Shown: in pieces, positions 18,272 through 28,057 of the stretch
Position numbering within the stretch: the first letter of the stretch is position 1
Layout: each line of letters starts with the position of its first letter
Assembly: GCA_003235365.1 (NCBI GenBank)
Contig: QJWJ01000430.1
Coordinates: 22,624-86,623 of the forward strand
DNA from: Deltaproteobacteria bacterium
Lineage (GTDB): Bacteria; Myxococcota_A; Polyangia; Polyangiales; Polyangiaceae
Reading direction: 5' to 3'
Length of the DNA stretch: 64,000 bases
Position numbers and translations under genes: made by a program
Notes under the pieces: model-generated
Databases searched by the model: none
What the model saw: only the letters and a program-made list of their open reading frames with translations
Told to the model about the DNA's origin: nothing

Positions 18272-19909
18272 TCAACGCTGCCCGACTGCGCCATCGCGCA
18301 GCGCGTCTCGTCGCCCCGTCGGCCATGGCATGCAGTTGGAATCCGAGCCCGCGACGGAATAAACGAGCACCTGCCGCTGTCGGTCTTCGCCGTCCTTGAG
18401 ACTGACGACGATGTCGAGCTGGCCATCGCCGTCGGCATCGGCAATGGTTGGAACCGGCATCGCCCCGCGGCCGGGCAGTGCCAGCGAATGCAGCTCGTTT
18501 CCGCCCGCGTCGAGCACCACGAGATGCCCCTTGCCGTCGTCGGGCGAGTAGGTGTTGAACACCACCTCTGGCACGCCGTCGCGCGACAGATCTGCAATGG
18601 CGACACCGGCGGTGAGGACGCGTTCATCAGTGGTATAGGTGTACGACCACAGGCGGCGGGCGGAAGCGCTCACGGCGTGGATACGGCCATCGAACCCGGC
18701 AAACACGAGCTCCGGGCCCGTTTCGTCAGGCGTCAGGTCGGCAACGCTGACTTGATTGGTCGCCCCGACCACGTTGGTTCCGTCGAAATCCCAAAGCCCC
18801 GCGAGGTAGTCGGGTAAGTGAACGGGGGTTTCCCAGCCATCGAGCCGCGTCCCGTCGGGGCGAAACGCCCACAACGCAACACCTTTGAAGCGATCGCTCT
18901 GCGCGGCGTTCTGCACCGACCCCAACGCGATCAGGTCGAGCTCTCCATCGCCATCCAGGTCGGCCAGCGCCGGTGCAGTGTTGGTGAAGTGTGCCTGCAA
19001 GGCTGATTCCTCGTCTTCCGCCCAGCCCTGCTTCGCTTCGTCCAAATCGTGTAGAAACCGCACACCGTTGGTCTTCGTGGGGTGCTCGAACATCGGATCG
19101 GCATCGAAGGCCGTGCCATCGCCACGATGCAGACTCACGTAGGCGTTGTCCTGCGGGGCAAAGATGTCTACCGCCCCGTCCGAATCGAGGTCGCCCAGCG
19201 CGAGCGTCTGATCGAACCCGCCCTGTGTGTAGCAGCGATCGTCGCACCCGGAAGCCCCCGTGGTGTTTGGAGGAAAGCCTTCGGCAACCTCGCCGTTCAA
19301 TTCGAAAGCGATGACGATGTCGAGGCGATCGTTCGCCGACAGCTTGTTGGTGGTGACGGCGACGAGCTCGTATTCGCCGTCAGCGTCGATGTCGCCCGCG
19401 GCCAGCGCACGCAACTCGTCGCGCCACGACACCGGAAAACCCGGCACGGTTTGCCCCATCGAATCCCAAACCCAAATTTGATCCCGAGAAGCAACGGCTA
19501 CTTCGAGCCCCTCCACCTCGGGTAGCAAGTCGGCGACGACGGGCGATGCCCAAATCCGCCCACCGTCCGCCTCGGCGCGAAATACGATCTCGTTGTCGAG
19601 GTGCCACCCCAAGACCAGCCCGTCTCTCGGCACCACCACTTCGGGCTGCCCGTCGCCATCCAGATCCGCAACGGCAGGTGAGGCGAGCCAGGCCTCGTGC
19701 CAACGATCGCTGAGCGTGGCAACCAACTCGGGCTCCGCCACGTCAGGGCTACCGCCGGCAGCTTCACACGTCGCGCCCGGCAATTCGATGGCACCCGGGC
19801 CTGCGCCGCTCGGCGACTGCCGTCGGTCGCCACCAGGGTCATCGTCGGACGTCTCGCCGTTTCCGCAGGCCGCCACGAACAACGCGCCCAACGAAACCAA
19901 CGCCCACAA
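18272..19909 (-). CDS. FG-GAP/VCBS-repeat lipoprotein
   Basis: About 545 aa. The hydrophobic segment ends in the lipobox FVAAC. The body is an integrin-like beta-propeller with repeated calcium-binding loops: DLDGDGQPEV, DIDADGEYEL, DLDSDGAVDI, DLDGDGELDL, DADGDGQLDI. Such proteins sit on the outer surface and mediate adhesion or carbohydrate/protein binding. I place the start at TTG 19909 because GGAGG lies 5 nt upstream. That leaves no basic residues in the signal peptide, so a start further up (for example GTG near 20011) remains possible; the frame is open to 20272. Confidence 0.72.
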   Translation of the reverse strand: MWALVSLGALFVAACGNGETSDDDPGGDRRQSPSGAGPGAIELPGATCEAAGGSPDVAEPELVATLSDRWHEAWLASPAVADLDGDGQPEVVVPRDGLVLGWHLDNEIVFRAEADGGRIWASPVVADLLPEVEGLEVAVASRDQIWVWDSMGQTVPGFPVSWRDELRALAAGDIDADGEYELVAVTTNKLSANDRLDIVIAFELNGEVAEGFPPNTTGASGCDDRCYTQGGFDQTLALGDLDSDGAVDIFAPQDNAYVSLHRGDGTAFDADPMFEHPTKTNGVRFLHDLDEAKQGWAEDEESALQAHFTNTAPALADLDGDGELDLIALGSVQNAAQSDRFKGVALWAFRPDGTRLDGWETPVHLPDYLAGLWDFDGTNVVGATNQVSVADLTPDETGPELVFAGFDGRIHAVSASARRLWSYTYTTDERVLTAGVAIADLSRDGVPEVVFNTYSPDDGKGHLVVLDAGGNELHSLALPGRGAMPVPTIADADGDGQLDIVVSLKDGEDRQRQVLVYSVAGSDSNCMPWPTGRRDALRDGAVGQR

Positions 19910-20295
19910 GCGAGCCTCCGAACGCCGCGAACACTCGTGCGCGTGGGTCGCGCGCAGAACTCTCGGGAAGGTGGCCGGCAGCGAGTCCCGCGAATCGTGT
20001 GTCGTTCCCACGACTGGAAACGTGGCTCGCCGAGCGGGGGACGCGCAAGAGATCTGTGAACGCGCCCGGACGACCGCAGGATTTGCGCAGCGCGGGGGCC
20101 AACGTGTGCCCGGCAAACGAACGCGCCACAGCGACGACCCGATGTCGGTTCGTGAAGGTTCCGACCAAACGGAGGCCGATCTGCGCCCAGTTCGTTGCGC
20201 AATGTTCGGCTGTCCCCACGCGCGGCGATCCTCCAAATTGATCAATGACCTGTTGCCGCTGCGACTCGGCACGACACCTGCACTTGCCCGTGCTC
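19910..20295. other. 386-bp divergent region before the PFOR gene
   Basis: Located between the FG-GAP lipoprotein (minus) and pyruvate:ferredoxin oxidoreductase (plus). It must contain promoters for both. Frames are open on both strands over part of it, but none has a plausible start or domain. I see no clear operator or terminator. Confidence 0.35.
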
Positions 20296-23200
20296 ATGGG
20301 CCCCCGCATCATCCAAGACGCCAACGAAGCCGTCGCGTCGATCGCCTACCGACTCAGTGAAGTGATCGCCATCTACCCAATCACTCCCGCGTCACCCATG
20401 GGCGAGTGGGCCGACGATTGGGCGACTCACGAACGCCCCAACGTGTTCGGCTCCGTACCGGTCGTCGCAGAGATGCAAGCGGAAGGCGGAGCGGCAGGCG
20501 CCGTCCACGGCGCACTTCAAGCGGGCGCCTTGTCGACGACCTTCACGGCGTCCCAAGGCCTGTTGCTCATGATCCCGAATCTCTACAAGATCGCGGGTGA
20601 GCTGACTCCGTGCGTCATCCACGTCGCAGCGCGCAGCCTCGCCAGCCACGCCCTGAGCATCTTTTGCGACCACTCGGACGTCATGGCGTGCCGCCAAACG
20701 GGTTTCGCCCTGTTGGCTTCGGACTCGGTACAACAGGCCCAGGACTTCGCTTGCGTGGCTCACGCGTCGACGCTGCGCAGCCGCGTTCCGTTCTTGCACT
20801 TCTTCGACGGGTTTCGAACGTCTCACGAGCTGATGCAAGTGGACGAACTGTCGGACGACGACCTTCGTGCCGCGGTCGATCATCGATTGATCGACGAGCA
20901 CCGGCGACGCGCCCTGTCACCGGATGCTCCGGTGGTACGTGGCACAGCGCAGAATCCGGACGCGTTCTTCCAAGCCCGTGAAGCGGTCAACCCCTACTAC
21001 GACGCTTGCGTAGGTGTCGTCGAAGAAGAACTTGCGAAGTTCGGGGAACGCACCGGACGTCACCACCGGCTGTTCCAGTATCACGGACACCCAGAGGCCG
21101 AGCACGTCGTGGTTTGCATGGGCTCAGCCGGCCAGACCGTCGCACAATCCGTGCAGGCGCTCAACGCCGAAGGTGCCCGACTGGGCGTGGTTCAGGTGGC
21201 GCTGTATCGGCCGTTCTCCGTCGAACGCTTCGTCGCAGCGCTACCAACGACGGTCAAACGCATCGCCGTCCTCGACCGCACCAAGGAACCCGGTTCGATC
21301 GGTGATCCGCTGTACCTCGACATCGTCGCTGCGATCGCGCGAGGTTGGGCGGGGGAGCAGCCGCCGCTGGTGCTGGGTGGCCGCTATGGATTGTCTTCGA
21401 AAGAGTTCACGCCGCAAATGGTTCGCGCCGTCTTCGATGCACTCGGCCAGCCGACACCCCCTCGAACGTTCACCGTAGGCATCAATGATGACGTCACTCA
21501 TCTGAGCCTACCCGAAGCAAGACCGCTCGACCCGCTCGGCCAGGGGGTCACGCAGGCGTTGTTCTACGGCCTCGGCTCTGATGGCACCGTCGGCGCCAAC
21601 AAGAACAGCATCAAGATCATCGGCGAGGAGACTGACCTGCACGTCCAAGGCTATTTCGTCTACGACTCGAAGAAAGCCGGCGCGGTGACGGTGTCGCACT
21701 TGCGCTTCGGGCCTGAGCCCATCGCTGCCCCCTACCTGATCGACGAGGCCGACTTCGTTGCTTGCCACCAGTTCGACTTCCTGGCTCAGCGCGACGTCTT
21801 GGAGCGCGCAAAACCGGGTGGCGTCTTCTTGCTCAACTCGCCCTACGCCGCCGATCGAGTGTGGAAACACTTGCCAGCCGAGGTGCAGCAGCAAATCCGA
21901 AGTAAGTCGCTGACCTTCTACGTGATGGACGCGTACCGGGTGGCCCAGCAAGCTGGGATGGGTCGCCGTATCAACACGGTCATGCAGACAGCGTTCTTCG
22001 CGATCTCCGGCGTGCTTCCCAAGGACGTCGCGATCGAGAAGATCAAAGGCGCCATCCGCAAAAGCTACGAAAAGAAAGGGCCGGAGCTCGTGCGCCGGAA
22101 CTTGGAAGCCGTCGATACCGCACTCGACCACCTGCATCGCGTGGACGTTCCGACCAACGGCGAGGCCGGTTTGCCGCGTCCGCCCGTCGTGCCACGGCAT
22201 GCCCCGGACTTCGTACAACGCGTCACCGCGATGCTGCTCGCCGGCAAGGGCGACTCACTGCCAGTCAGCGCCTTTCCCGTCGACGGAACGTGGCCGACGG
22301 CGACGAGCCAGTGGGAAAAGCGGAACATCGCCACCGAGATCCCGGTGTGGGACCCGCAGGTGTGCATCCAATGCAACAAGTGCGTTCTGGTGTGTCCCCA
22401 CGCGGCGATCCGCGCCAAGGTGTACGACCAAACAGCAACCGCGGGAGCCCCGGACGGCTTCAAGTGGGTCAACTGGAAGAGCCCACCTTTCAAAGGCCAG
22501 GCGTACACCATCGCCGTCGCACCCGAGGACTGCACCGGGTGCCGTCTGTGCGCTCAGGTCTGCCCGGCGAAAGACAAAGGCAATCCGCGGCACAAGGCGC
22601 TGGACATGGCCGATCAACGACCGCTGCGTGAAGCGGAAGGCGAGCGCTTCGACTTCTTTCTGAAGCTACCCGAAGTCGACCCCAAGCGCGTACCCCTCGA
22701 CGTCAAAGGCACCCAGCTGCTCAGGCCGCTCATCGAGTACTCCGGGGCGTGTCCGGGTTGCGGGGAGACACCCTACATCAAGCTGCTCACCCAGCTGTTC
22801 GGCGATCGTGCACTCATCGCGAACGCCACCGGCTGCTCATCGATCTATGGCGGAAACCTGCCCACGACCCCATACGCGACGAACGCGGATGGGCGCGGGC
22901 CTGCTTGGTCGAATTCGCTGTTCGAAGACAATGCCGAGTTCGGGTTCGGGATGCGCCTGGCATTGGACGCCCAGCGCGCAGCAGCGGTAGAGCTGCTTCG
23001 CCCGCTGACGTCCAGTATCGGGGATGAGCTGGTCGATGCGTTACTTTCCTCGCCGCAGACCACAGCCAGCGAAATCGACGCTCAACGACAAAGGGTGACG
23101 ATTCTGAGAGAGAAGCTCGCCGCGCTCGAAAACAACCAGGACGCAGGGCGCCTCATGACGCTTGCGGAGCACTTCGTCAACAAGAGCGTTTGGCTCGTCG

Positions 23201-23937
23201 GAGGCGATGGCTGGGCCTATGACATCGGCTATGGCGGCCTCGACCACGTGCTCGCTTCCCACCGCAACATCAACGTCCTGGTTCTGGACACCGAAGTCTA
23301 CTCGAACACGGGTGGGCAGCAGTCCAAAGCGACGCCGCTGGGTGCTGCGGCGAAGTTCGCCATGGCCGGCAAGGGGGTCCCCAAGAAGGATCTCGGCTTG
23401 TTGGCCATGAGCTACGGCCATGTCTACGTGGCGCGCGTCGCATTTGGCGCCAAAGACGCACAGACGGTGCGCGCCTTCGTCGAAGCCGAAGCGCACCCCG
23501 GGCCATCACTGATCATTGCCTACAGCCATTGCATTGCTCACGGCTACGATCTGAGTATGGGTGCCGATCAACAGAGGCTCGCCGTCCAGTCCGGCGCGTG
23601 GCCACTATTCCGCTTCGATCCGCGTCGGGCAGCGGCCGGCGATCCGCCGTTGCTGCTCGACTCCGGACACCCCAACAAGAAGCTCCGCGAGTACATGCTC
23701 AACGAAACGCGCTTCCGAATGGTCGAGAAACTCGACCCGAAGCGCTTCGCACATTTGCTGGACGCGGCGCAGCGCTACGCGGACCAACACACCAGCGTCT
23801 ACGAGCAGCTGGCGCATCTCATCGTTCCACCCGGCACGGCACCGTCGCTACGCCCCGACGCGCAGGACGATCCAGCTGGGGACGACAAGAAGCCTGACTC
23901 CAAACCAGCGGCGCCCGTCGCCAAGGAGGCCAACTAA
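20296..23937 (+). CDS. nifJ: Pyruvate:ferredoxin (flavodoxin) oxidoreductase
   Basis: 1213 aa, the usual length for the single-chain homodimeric enzyme. It converts pyruvate and CoA to acetyl-CoA, CO2 and reduced ferredoxin. The alpha-type domain opens with YPITPASPMGEW. The gamma domain follows with SVERF and GSDGTVGANKNSIK. Two 4Fe-4S clusters are at CIQCNKC (from Cys690) and CTGCRLC (from Cys746). The TPP domain has CPGCGE (Cys819) and GDGWAYDIGYGG (~970). The start is uncertain between GTG 20290 and ATG 20296. Translation of the next gene begins right after the stop, so the two are coupled. The C-terminal 40 residues are an Asp/Lys/Ala-rich tail without family counterpart. No nitrogen-fixation genes are nearby. 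Confidence 0.95.
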   Translation: MGPRIIQDANEAVASIAYRLSEVIAIYPITPASPMGEWADDWATHERPNVFGSVPVVAEMQAEGGAAGAVHGALQAGALSTTFTASQGLLLMIPNLYKIAGELTPCVIHVAARSLASHALSIFCDHSDVMACRQTGFALLASDSVQQAQDFACVAHASTLRSRVPFLHFFDGFRTSHELMQVDELSDDDLRAAVDHRLIDEHRRRALSPDAPVVRGTAQNPDAFFQAREAVNPYYDACVGVVEEELAKFGERTGRHHRLFQYHGHPEAEHVVVCMGSAGQTVAQSVQALNAEGARLGVVQVALYRPFSVERFVAALPTTVKRIAVLDRTKEPGSIGDPLYLDIVAAIARGWAGEQPPLVLGGRYGLSSKEFTPQMVRAVFDALGQPTPPRTFTVGINDDVTHLSLPEARPLDPLGQGVTQALFYGLGSDGTVGANKNSIKIIGEETDLHVQGYFVYDSKKAGAVTVSHLRFGPEPIAAPYLIDEADFVACHQFDFLAQRDVLERAKPGGVFLLNSPYAADRVWKHLPAEVQQQIRSKSLTFYVMDAYRVAQQAGMGRRINTVMQTAFFAISGVLPKDVAIEKIKGAIRKSYEKKGPELVRRNLEAVDTALDHLHRVDVPTNGEAGLPRPPVVPRHAPDFVQRVTAMLLAGKGDSLPVSAFPVDGTWPTATSQWEKRNIATEIPVWDPQVCIQCNKCVLVCPHAAIRAKVYDQTATAGAPDGFKWVNWKSPPFKGQAYTIAVAPEDCTGCRLCAQVCPAKDKGNPRHKALDMADQRPLREAEGERFDFFLKLPEVDPKRVPLDVKGTQLLRPLIEYSGACPGCGETPYIKLLTQLFGDRALIANATGCSSIYGGNLPTTPYATNADGRGPAWSNSLFEDNAEFGFGMRLALDAQRAAAVELLRPLTSSIGDELVDALLSSPQTTASEIDAQRQRVTILREKLAALENNQDAGRLMTLAEHFVNKSVWLVGGDGWAYDIGYGGLDHVLASHRNINVLVLDTEVYSNTGGQQSKATPLGAAAKFAMAGKGVPKKDLGLLAMSYGHVYVARVAFGAKDAQTVRAFVEAEAHPGPSLIIAYSHCIAHGYDLSMGADQQRLAVQSGAWPLFRFDPRRAAAGDPPLLLDSGHPNKKLREYMLNETRFRMVEKLDPKRFAHLLDAAQRYADQHTSVYEQLAHLIVPPGTAPSLRPDAQDDPAGDDKKPDSKPAAPVAKEAN

Positions 23938-24933
23938 ATGGATCTGTCGGTCGAATACCTCGGGCTGAGACTGAAGCACCCTTTCGTTCTGGGGGCATCG
24001 CCCATCGTGGACGATCTGGACAAGGTACGTCGCGCCGTGGAGGCAGGAGCCTCGGCAATCGTGATGCATTCGCTGTTCGAAGAGCAACTGCACGGCGAAC
24101 AGTTGTGGCACGAACGCGTCGTCCAAGCGCCCAGTGAGACATTTGCCGAAGCGCTCAGCTATCTCCCGGAGCCAACCCAGTACGCACTCGGCCCACACGA
24201 GTACTTGGAGCAGATCCGACGGATCAAGCAAGCGGTCGACGTACCGGTGATCGGATCCCTCAACGGGACGACTCCGAGCGGCTGGCTCGAGTATGCTGCA
24301 CTCATCGAAGGAGCAGGTGCGGACGCGCTGGAACTCAATTTGTATGCGTTGGCGAGCAACCCCGATACCAGTGCTGCCGAGCTCGAAGGCGTATGCGTCG
24401 AGGTCGTCCGGTCCGTCCGCGAACGGACCCGCCTGCCAATCGCGATCAAGCTGTCGCCCTACTACACCTGCCTCGGCCACTTCGCCAAGAGTCTCGTCGA
24501 GGCGGGAGCCAACGGCCTCGTTTTGTTCAATCGGTTCTATCAGCCCGACATCGACATCGACGAGCTCGAGGTCGAACACACGTTGCACCTGTCCGATCCC
24601 TCGGAGTTGTTGCTTCGGCTACGCTGGCTGTCGATTCTGTCGGGTCAGCTGCAGACCGATTATGCCGTCACCGGGGGCATTCACGACGTGACGGGCGCCA
24701 CGAAAGCGATCATGGCCGGTGCCCAGGTGGTCCAGCTGGTCTCCCACGTGCTCAAGCACGGCCCCGGTTGTTTCGCCACCCTGCCGAAGCAGCTGAATCT
24801 CTGGCTGGAAGTCAAGGAGTACGAATCGCTGGCGCAACTGCGTGGCAGCATGAACCTCGCCCGTTGCAGCGATCCCAGCGCGTTCGAAAGAAGCAACTAC
24901 ATCAAGGTGCTACAGGGTTGGCGCCAAGCGTGA
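23938..24933 (+). CDS. Dihydroorotate dehydrogenase-like FMN protein
   Basis: 331 aa, a TIM-barrel of the DHOD/PreA superfamily: LSVEYLGLRLKHPFVLG at the start, VIGSLNG, LELNLYAL, IKLSPYY and TGGIHDVTGATKAIMAGAQ as the phosphate/FMN-binding end. The catalytic Cys or Ser of true class 1 PyrD is not obvious, so this is a DHOD-like protein rather than a pyrimidine enzyme. The ATG directly follows the PFOR stop (TAAATG). Pairing with PFOR is a recurrent arrangement and suggests it handles electrons or a substrate linked to reduced ferredoxin. The exact reaction is unknown. Confidence 0.82.
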   Translation: MDLSVEYLGLRLKHPFVLGASPIVDDLDKVRRAVEAGASAIVMHSLFEEQLHGEQLWHERVVQAPSETFAEALSYLPEPTQYALGPHEYLEQIRRIKQAVDVPVIGSLNGTTPSGWLEYAALIEGAGADALELNLYALASNPDTSAAELEGVCVEVVRSVRERTRLPIAIKLSPYYTCLGHFAKSLVEAGANGLVLFNRFYQPDIDIDELEVEHTLHLSDPSELLLRLRWLSILSGQLQTDYAVTGGIHDVTGATKAIMAGAQVVQLVSHVLKHGPGCFATLPKQLNLWLEVKEYESLAQLRGSMNLARCSDPSAFERSNYIKVLQGWRQA

Positions 24934-24952
24934 CTCTGCTAGTGTCGCAGCC

Positions 24953-25678
24953 ATGGCGCGCGCCGAGCAGAAGTCCGACCAGGTACTCAGGGCAGCCGAG
25001 CTGCGCAAGACGTACCAGATGGGCGAGGTGGAGGTCCACGCGCTGCGCGGCGTGGACTTCACGCTGGAGCGCGGGGAGTTGCTGGTGTTGCTGGGCGCAT
25101 CGGGCAGCGGAAAATCGACACTGCTGAACATCGTGGGGGGCTTGGATGTGCCCTCGTCTGGGCGCGTGTTTTACGAGAATTGGGAGCTCAGTGAGGCCAC
25201 AGACGCAGAGCTGACGGACTATCGCCGCCAACACGTCGGCTTCGTTTTCCAGTTCTACAACCTGATCCCGAGCCTCACGGCGCTGGAAAACGTAGCACTC
25301 GTCACCGAGGTCTCCAACGATCCGATGGACCCGATGGAAGCCCTCACCCTCGTCGGCCTCGCCGAGCGTTCGCATCACTTTCCAGCTCAACTATCAGGAG
25401 GCGAGCAGCAACGCGTGGCAATCGCTCGCGCCATCGCCAAGCGGCCCAACATTCTGCTGTGCGACGAACCCACGGGCGCGCTCGACTACAAGACCGGCGT
25501 TGCCGTGCTCGAGGTAATCGAGCGTGTCAACCGTGAACTCGGAGCGGCGACCGCCGTCATCACCCACAATGCACCCGTTGCTCAGATGGCCGATCGCATC
25601 GTCGTGCTCGCCGATGGACTGATCACCCGCGACGAACGCAATGCCGAACGCCTCAGCCCCTCCCAGCTCAAGTGGTGA
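24953..25678 (+). CDS. ABC transporter ATP-binding protein (MacB/LolD type)
   Basis: 241 aa, complete: Walker A GASGSGKST, Q-loop FVFQFYNL, signature LSGGEQQR, Walker B ILLCDEPTGALD and H-loop ITHN. The sequence is of the MacB/LolD/FtsE class, which powers mechanotransmission rather than classical pumping. The GTG of the permease gene follows the stop without a gap, and an HlyD-type adaptor comes next, so the three make up a tripartite efflux or lipoprotein-extracting unit. No outer-membrane TolC gene is in the cluster. Confidence 0.92.
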   Translation: MARAEQKSDQVLRAAELRKTYQMGEVEVHALRGVDFTLERGELLVLLGASGSGKSTLLNIVGGLDVPSSGRVFYENWELSEATDAELTDYRRQHVGFVFQFYNLIPSLTALENVALVTEVSNDPMDPMEALTLVGLAERSHHFPAQLSGGEQQRVAIARAIAKRPNILLCDEPTGALDYKTGVAVLEVIERVNRELGAATAVITHNAPVAQMADRIVVLADGLITRDERNAERLSPSQLKW

Positions 25679-28054
25679 GTGATGATAAGTGCCCTCGACC
25701 GCAAGCTGATCCGTGACTTGCTCTCCTTGCGCGGACAAGTCATCACCATCGCCCTGGTCGTCGCCTGCGGCATCAGCAGCTACATCACGATGCGCACCGC
25801 CTACGACTCGTTGGTTCAGTCGCGAGATCGCTATTACCTCGACACGCGCTTCGCGGACGTCTTTGCCAGTCTCGAGCGGGCTCCCAAGCCTGTGGCTCGC
25901 CATCTCGAAGCCATCCCGGGCGTCAGCCGAGTGGACACGCGAGTCGTCGAGCGCGTGCTCGTTCCGCTACCGAACATGCCCCGTCCCGCAAGCGGGACCG
26001 TCGTTGGGCTCGAGCCACGGGAGGAGGGCTCACGCCTGAACGACGTGTACATCAAGAGCGGGCGAGACATCGACCCCAGCAGAGGCGACGAGATCTTGCT
26101 GCTGCAGGCTTTCGCAGAAGCACACGGATTGCAGCCAGGCGATGACATCGACGCGGTCGTCAACGGCACGCTGCGCCCATTGAAGATCGTCGGCGTTGCC
26201 CTGTCACCCGAGTACGTGCTGGCCTTGGCGCCGGGACAGCTCAGCTACGACCCCGCATCGGTGCCAGTCATTTGGATGAATGAAAAGGCGTTGGCGGCTG
26301 CGTTTCAAATGGAGGGCAGCTTCAACAACGTATCGTTCGAACTGGAACCGGGCGCAAACGGCAAACAGGTGCTCGGCGACGTCGATGCGACGCTGAAAGC
26401 CTATGGTGGATTCGGAGCGATGCTCCGAGACAAACAGCCGTCCAATTACATGCTCGCCGGCGAGTTGCTCCAATTGAACAACATGGCGGGCTTCGTGCCC
26501 TACCTGTTCTTGTTCGTCGCAGCGCTCTTGGTCAATGTAGTCCTATCGCGGCTCGTGCAACTTCAACGCCCCGAAATCGCCACGCTCAAGGCCGTGGGCT
26601 ACACGCCGCGAGCAATCGCCATGCACTACCTGGCTCTGGTCTCGGTGATTGTGGTTGGCGGCGCCATCTTGGGCGTCGCGCTGGGCGCCTGGTTCGGCAG
26701 CGCAATGACCGAGATGTACACGAGCCAGTGGTTTCGTTTTCCGCACCCTCGGTATCGACTCGCACCCAGCGCCGTCGCGTTTTCCGTCGGCATCAGTATC
26801 GGCTCGGCGGTAGTCGGCGCGTGGGTCAGTGTGTCGGGTGTCATGAGACTCCCCCCGGCGGAAGCAATGCGACCACCGGCACCGGCACGCTACCGCAGAT
26901 CTGCACTCGAACTCGTCGGCCTTTGGGACCTGCTCTCGCCGGCGGCTCGGATGATCTGGCGGGAAGCGTCGCGACGGCCTCTTCGGCTACTGTTGTCCGC
27001 AGCAGGGATATCCCTGGCGACCGGGCTGCTCGTGGTCGCGCGCTCGATGTGGGACGCGATGGACCACCTCATGGACGTGCAATTCCACCAGTCGATGCGC
27101 GAGGACCTGACGGTGACGTTCATGCACCCCGTACCCCGGCGCGCGATTTCGGAGCTCGCGCACATTCCCGGAGTCTTCTACGCGGAAGGTCTGCGGAGCG
27201 TCCCCGTACGCATCGAATCGGGGCACCGTTTCCGCGACAGCGTACTGATGGGCTACCCCCAAGACGTTCGCCTGAGACGACTATTGAGTGGGGACGGACA
27301 ACGCTACGACCTTCCAGAGGGAGGCGTGATGCTCACCGACAAACTGGGCGAGCTCTTGCACCTCGAGGTCGGCGACCGAGTGACGCTGAAACTCCGAGAA
27401 GGCGAGTGGGCGACACGTCAGGCAACGGTCACCGGCTTCATCGATGAACCTTTTGGTCTGCAAGCGCACATGCGTCAGACGGATCTGGAGCGGCTCTTGC
27501 GCGATTCGGGGGCAGTGAACACAGCTCTGCTCCATGTCGATCGAGAGCAGTCGGCGGACATCGAACAACGCCTCAAGAAACTGCCCGCGGTCGCTGGGGT
27601 ATCGAGTCCACACGACTTTCGCAAGCAGTTCGACGAACAAAGCGCGGCAATGATCGGCGTGTTTACCGGCATCATGACGCTATTCGCGGCGGTGATCGCC
27701 ATCGGAGTCATCTACAACAACGCGCGCGTCGCGCTATCCCAGCGCACGCGGGACTTGGCGAGCCTGCGAGTCTTGGGCTTCACGCGCCGAGAAATTGCCG
27801 CCATTCTGTTCGGCGAGCAAGCCATCCAGGTTGCCCTGGCGATTCCTTTGGGCATGCTCTTCGGCGACTGGATGGCAAATGCGATGATGAGCAATGCCGA
27901 TCCTGAGATGTATCGGATGAAGGTGAATGTCTCCGAACGCACCTACCTGTTCGCCATAGCCGTAACGTTGGCATCCGCCGTGGCGAGCGCCCTCATTCTG
28001 CGGCGAAAGATCGACCGCCTGGACCTCATTGGAGTACTGAAGACGCGAGAGTGA
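25679..28054 (+). CDS. FtsX-family ABC transporter permease
   Basis: 791 aa with two FtsX modules. One hydrophobic helix at ~20-40 is followed by a large periplasmic domain (~45-255), then three helices (~270-400). A second helix and periplasmic domain (~440-640) precede three closing helices. This duplicated layout (about 8 helices) is typical of LolC/E-like or DevC-like permeases with split ATPases. The start may be GTG 25679 or ATG 25682. The gene ends 3 bp before the adaptor gene. Works with the ATPase upstream. Confidence 0.88.
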   Translation: MMISALDRKLIRDLLSLRGQVITIALVVACGISSYITMRTAYDSLVQSRDRYYLDTRFADVFASLERAPKPVARHLEAIPGVSRVDTRVVERVLVPLPNMPRPASGTVVGLEPREEGSRLNDVYIKSGRDIDPSRGDEILLLQAFAEAHGLQPGDDIDAVVNGTLRPLKIVGVALSPEYVLALAPGQLSYDPASVPVIWMNEKALAAAFQMEGSFNNVSFELEPGANGKQVLGDVDATLKAYGGFGAMLRDKQPSNYMLAGELLQLNNMAGFVPYLFLFVAALLVNVVLSRLVQLQRPEIATLKAVGYTPRAIAMHYLALVSVIVVGGAILGVALGAWFGSAMTEMYTSQWFRFPHPRYRLAPSAVAFSVGISIGSAVVGAWVSVSGVMRLPPAEAMRPPAPARYRRSALELVGLWDLLSPAARMIWREASRRPLRLLLSAAGISLATGLLVVARSMWDAMDHLMDVQFHQSMREDLTVTFMHPVPRRAISELAHIPGVFYAEGLRSVPVRIESGHRFRDSVLMGYPQDVRLRRLLSGDGQRYDLPEGGVMLTDKLGELLHLEVGDRVTLKLREGEWATRQATVTGFIDEPFGLQAHMRQTDLERLLRDSGAVNTALLHVDREQSADIEQRLKKLPAVAGVSSPHDFRKQFDEQSAAMIGVFTGIMTLFAAVIAIGVIYNNARVALSQRTRDLASLRVLGFTRREIAAILFGEQAIQVALAIPLGMLFGDWMANAMMSNADPEMYRMKVNVSERTYLFAIAVTLASAVASALILRRKIDRLDLIGVLKTRE

Positions 28055-28057
28055 ACC

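Noticed and set aside
20296..23937. Involvement of the PFOR gene in nitrogen fixation
   Set aside because: The symbol nifJ refers to the family; no nitrogenase or nif gene is present in the window.
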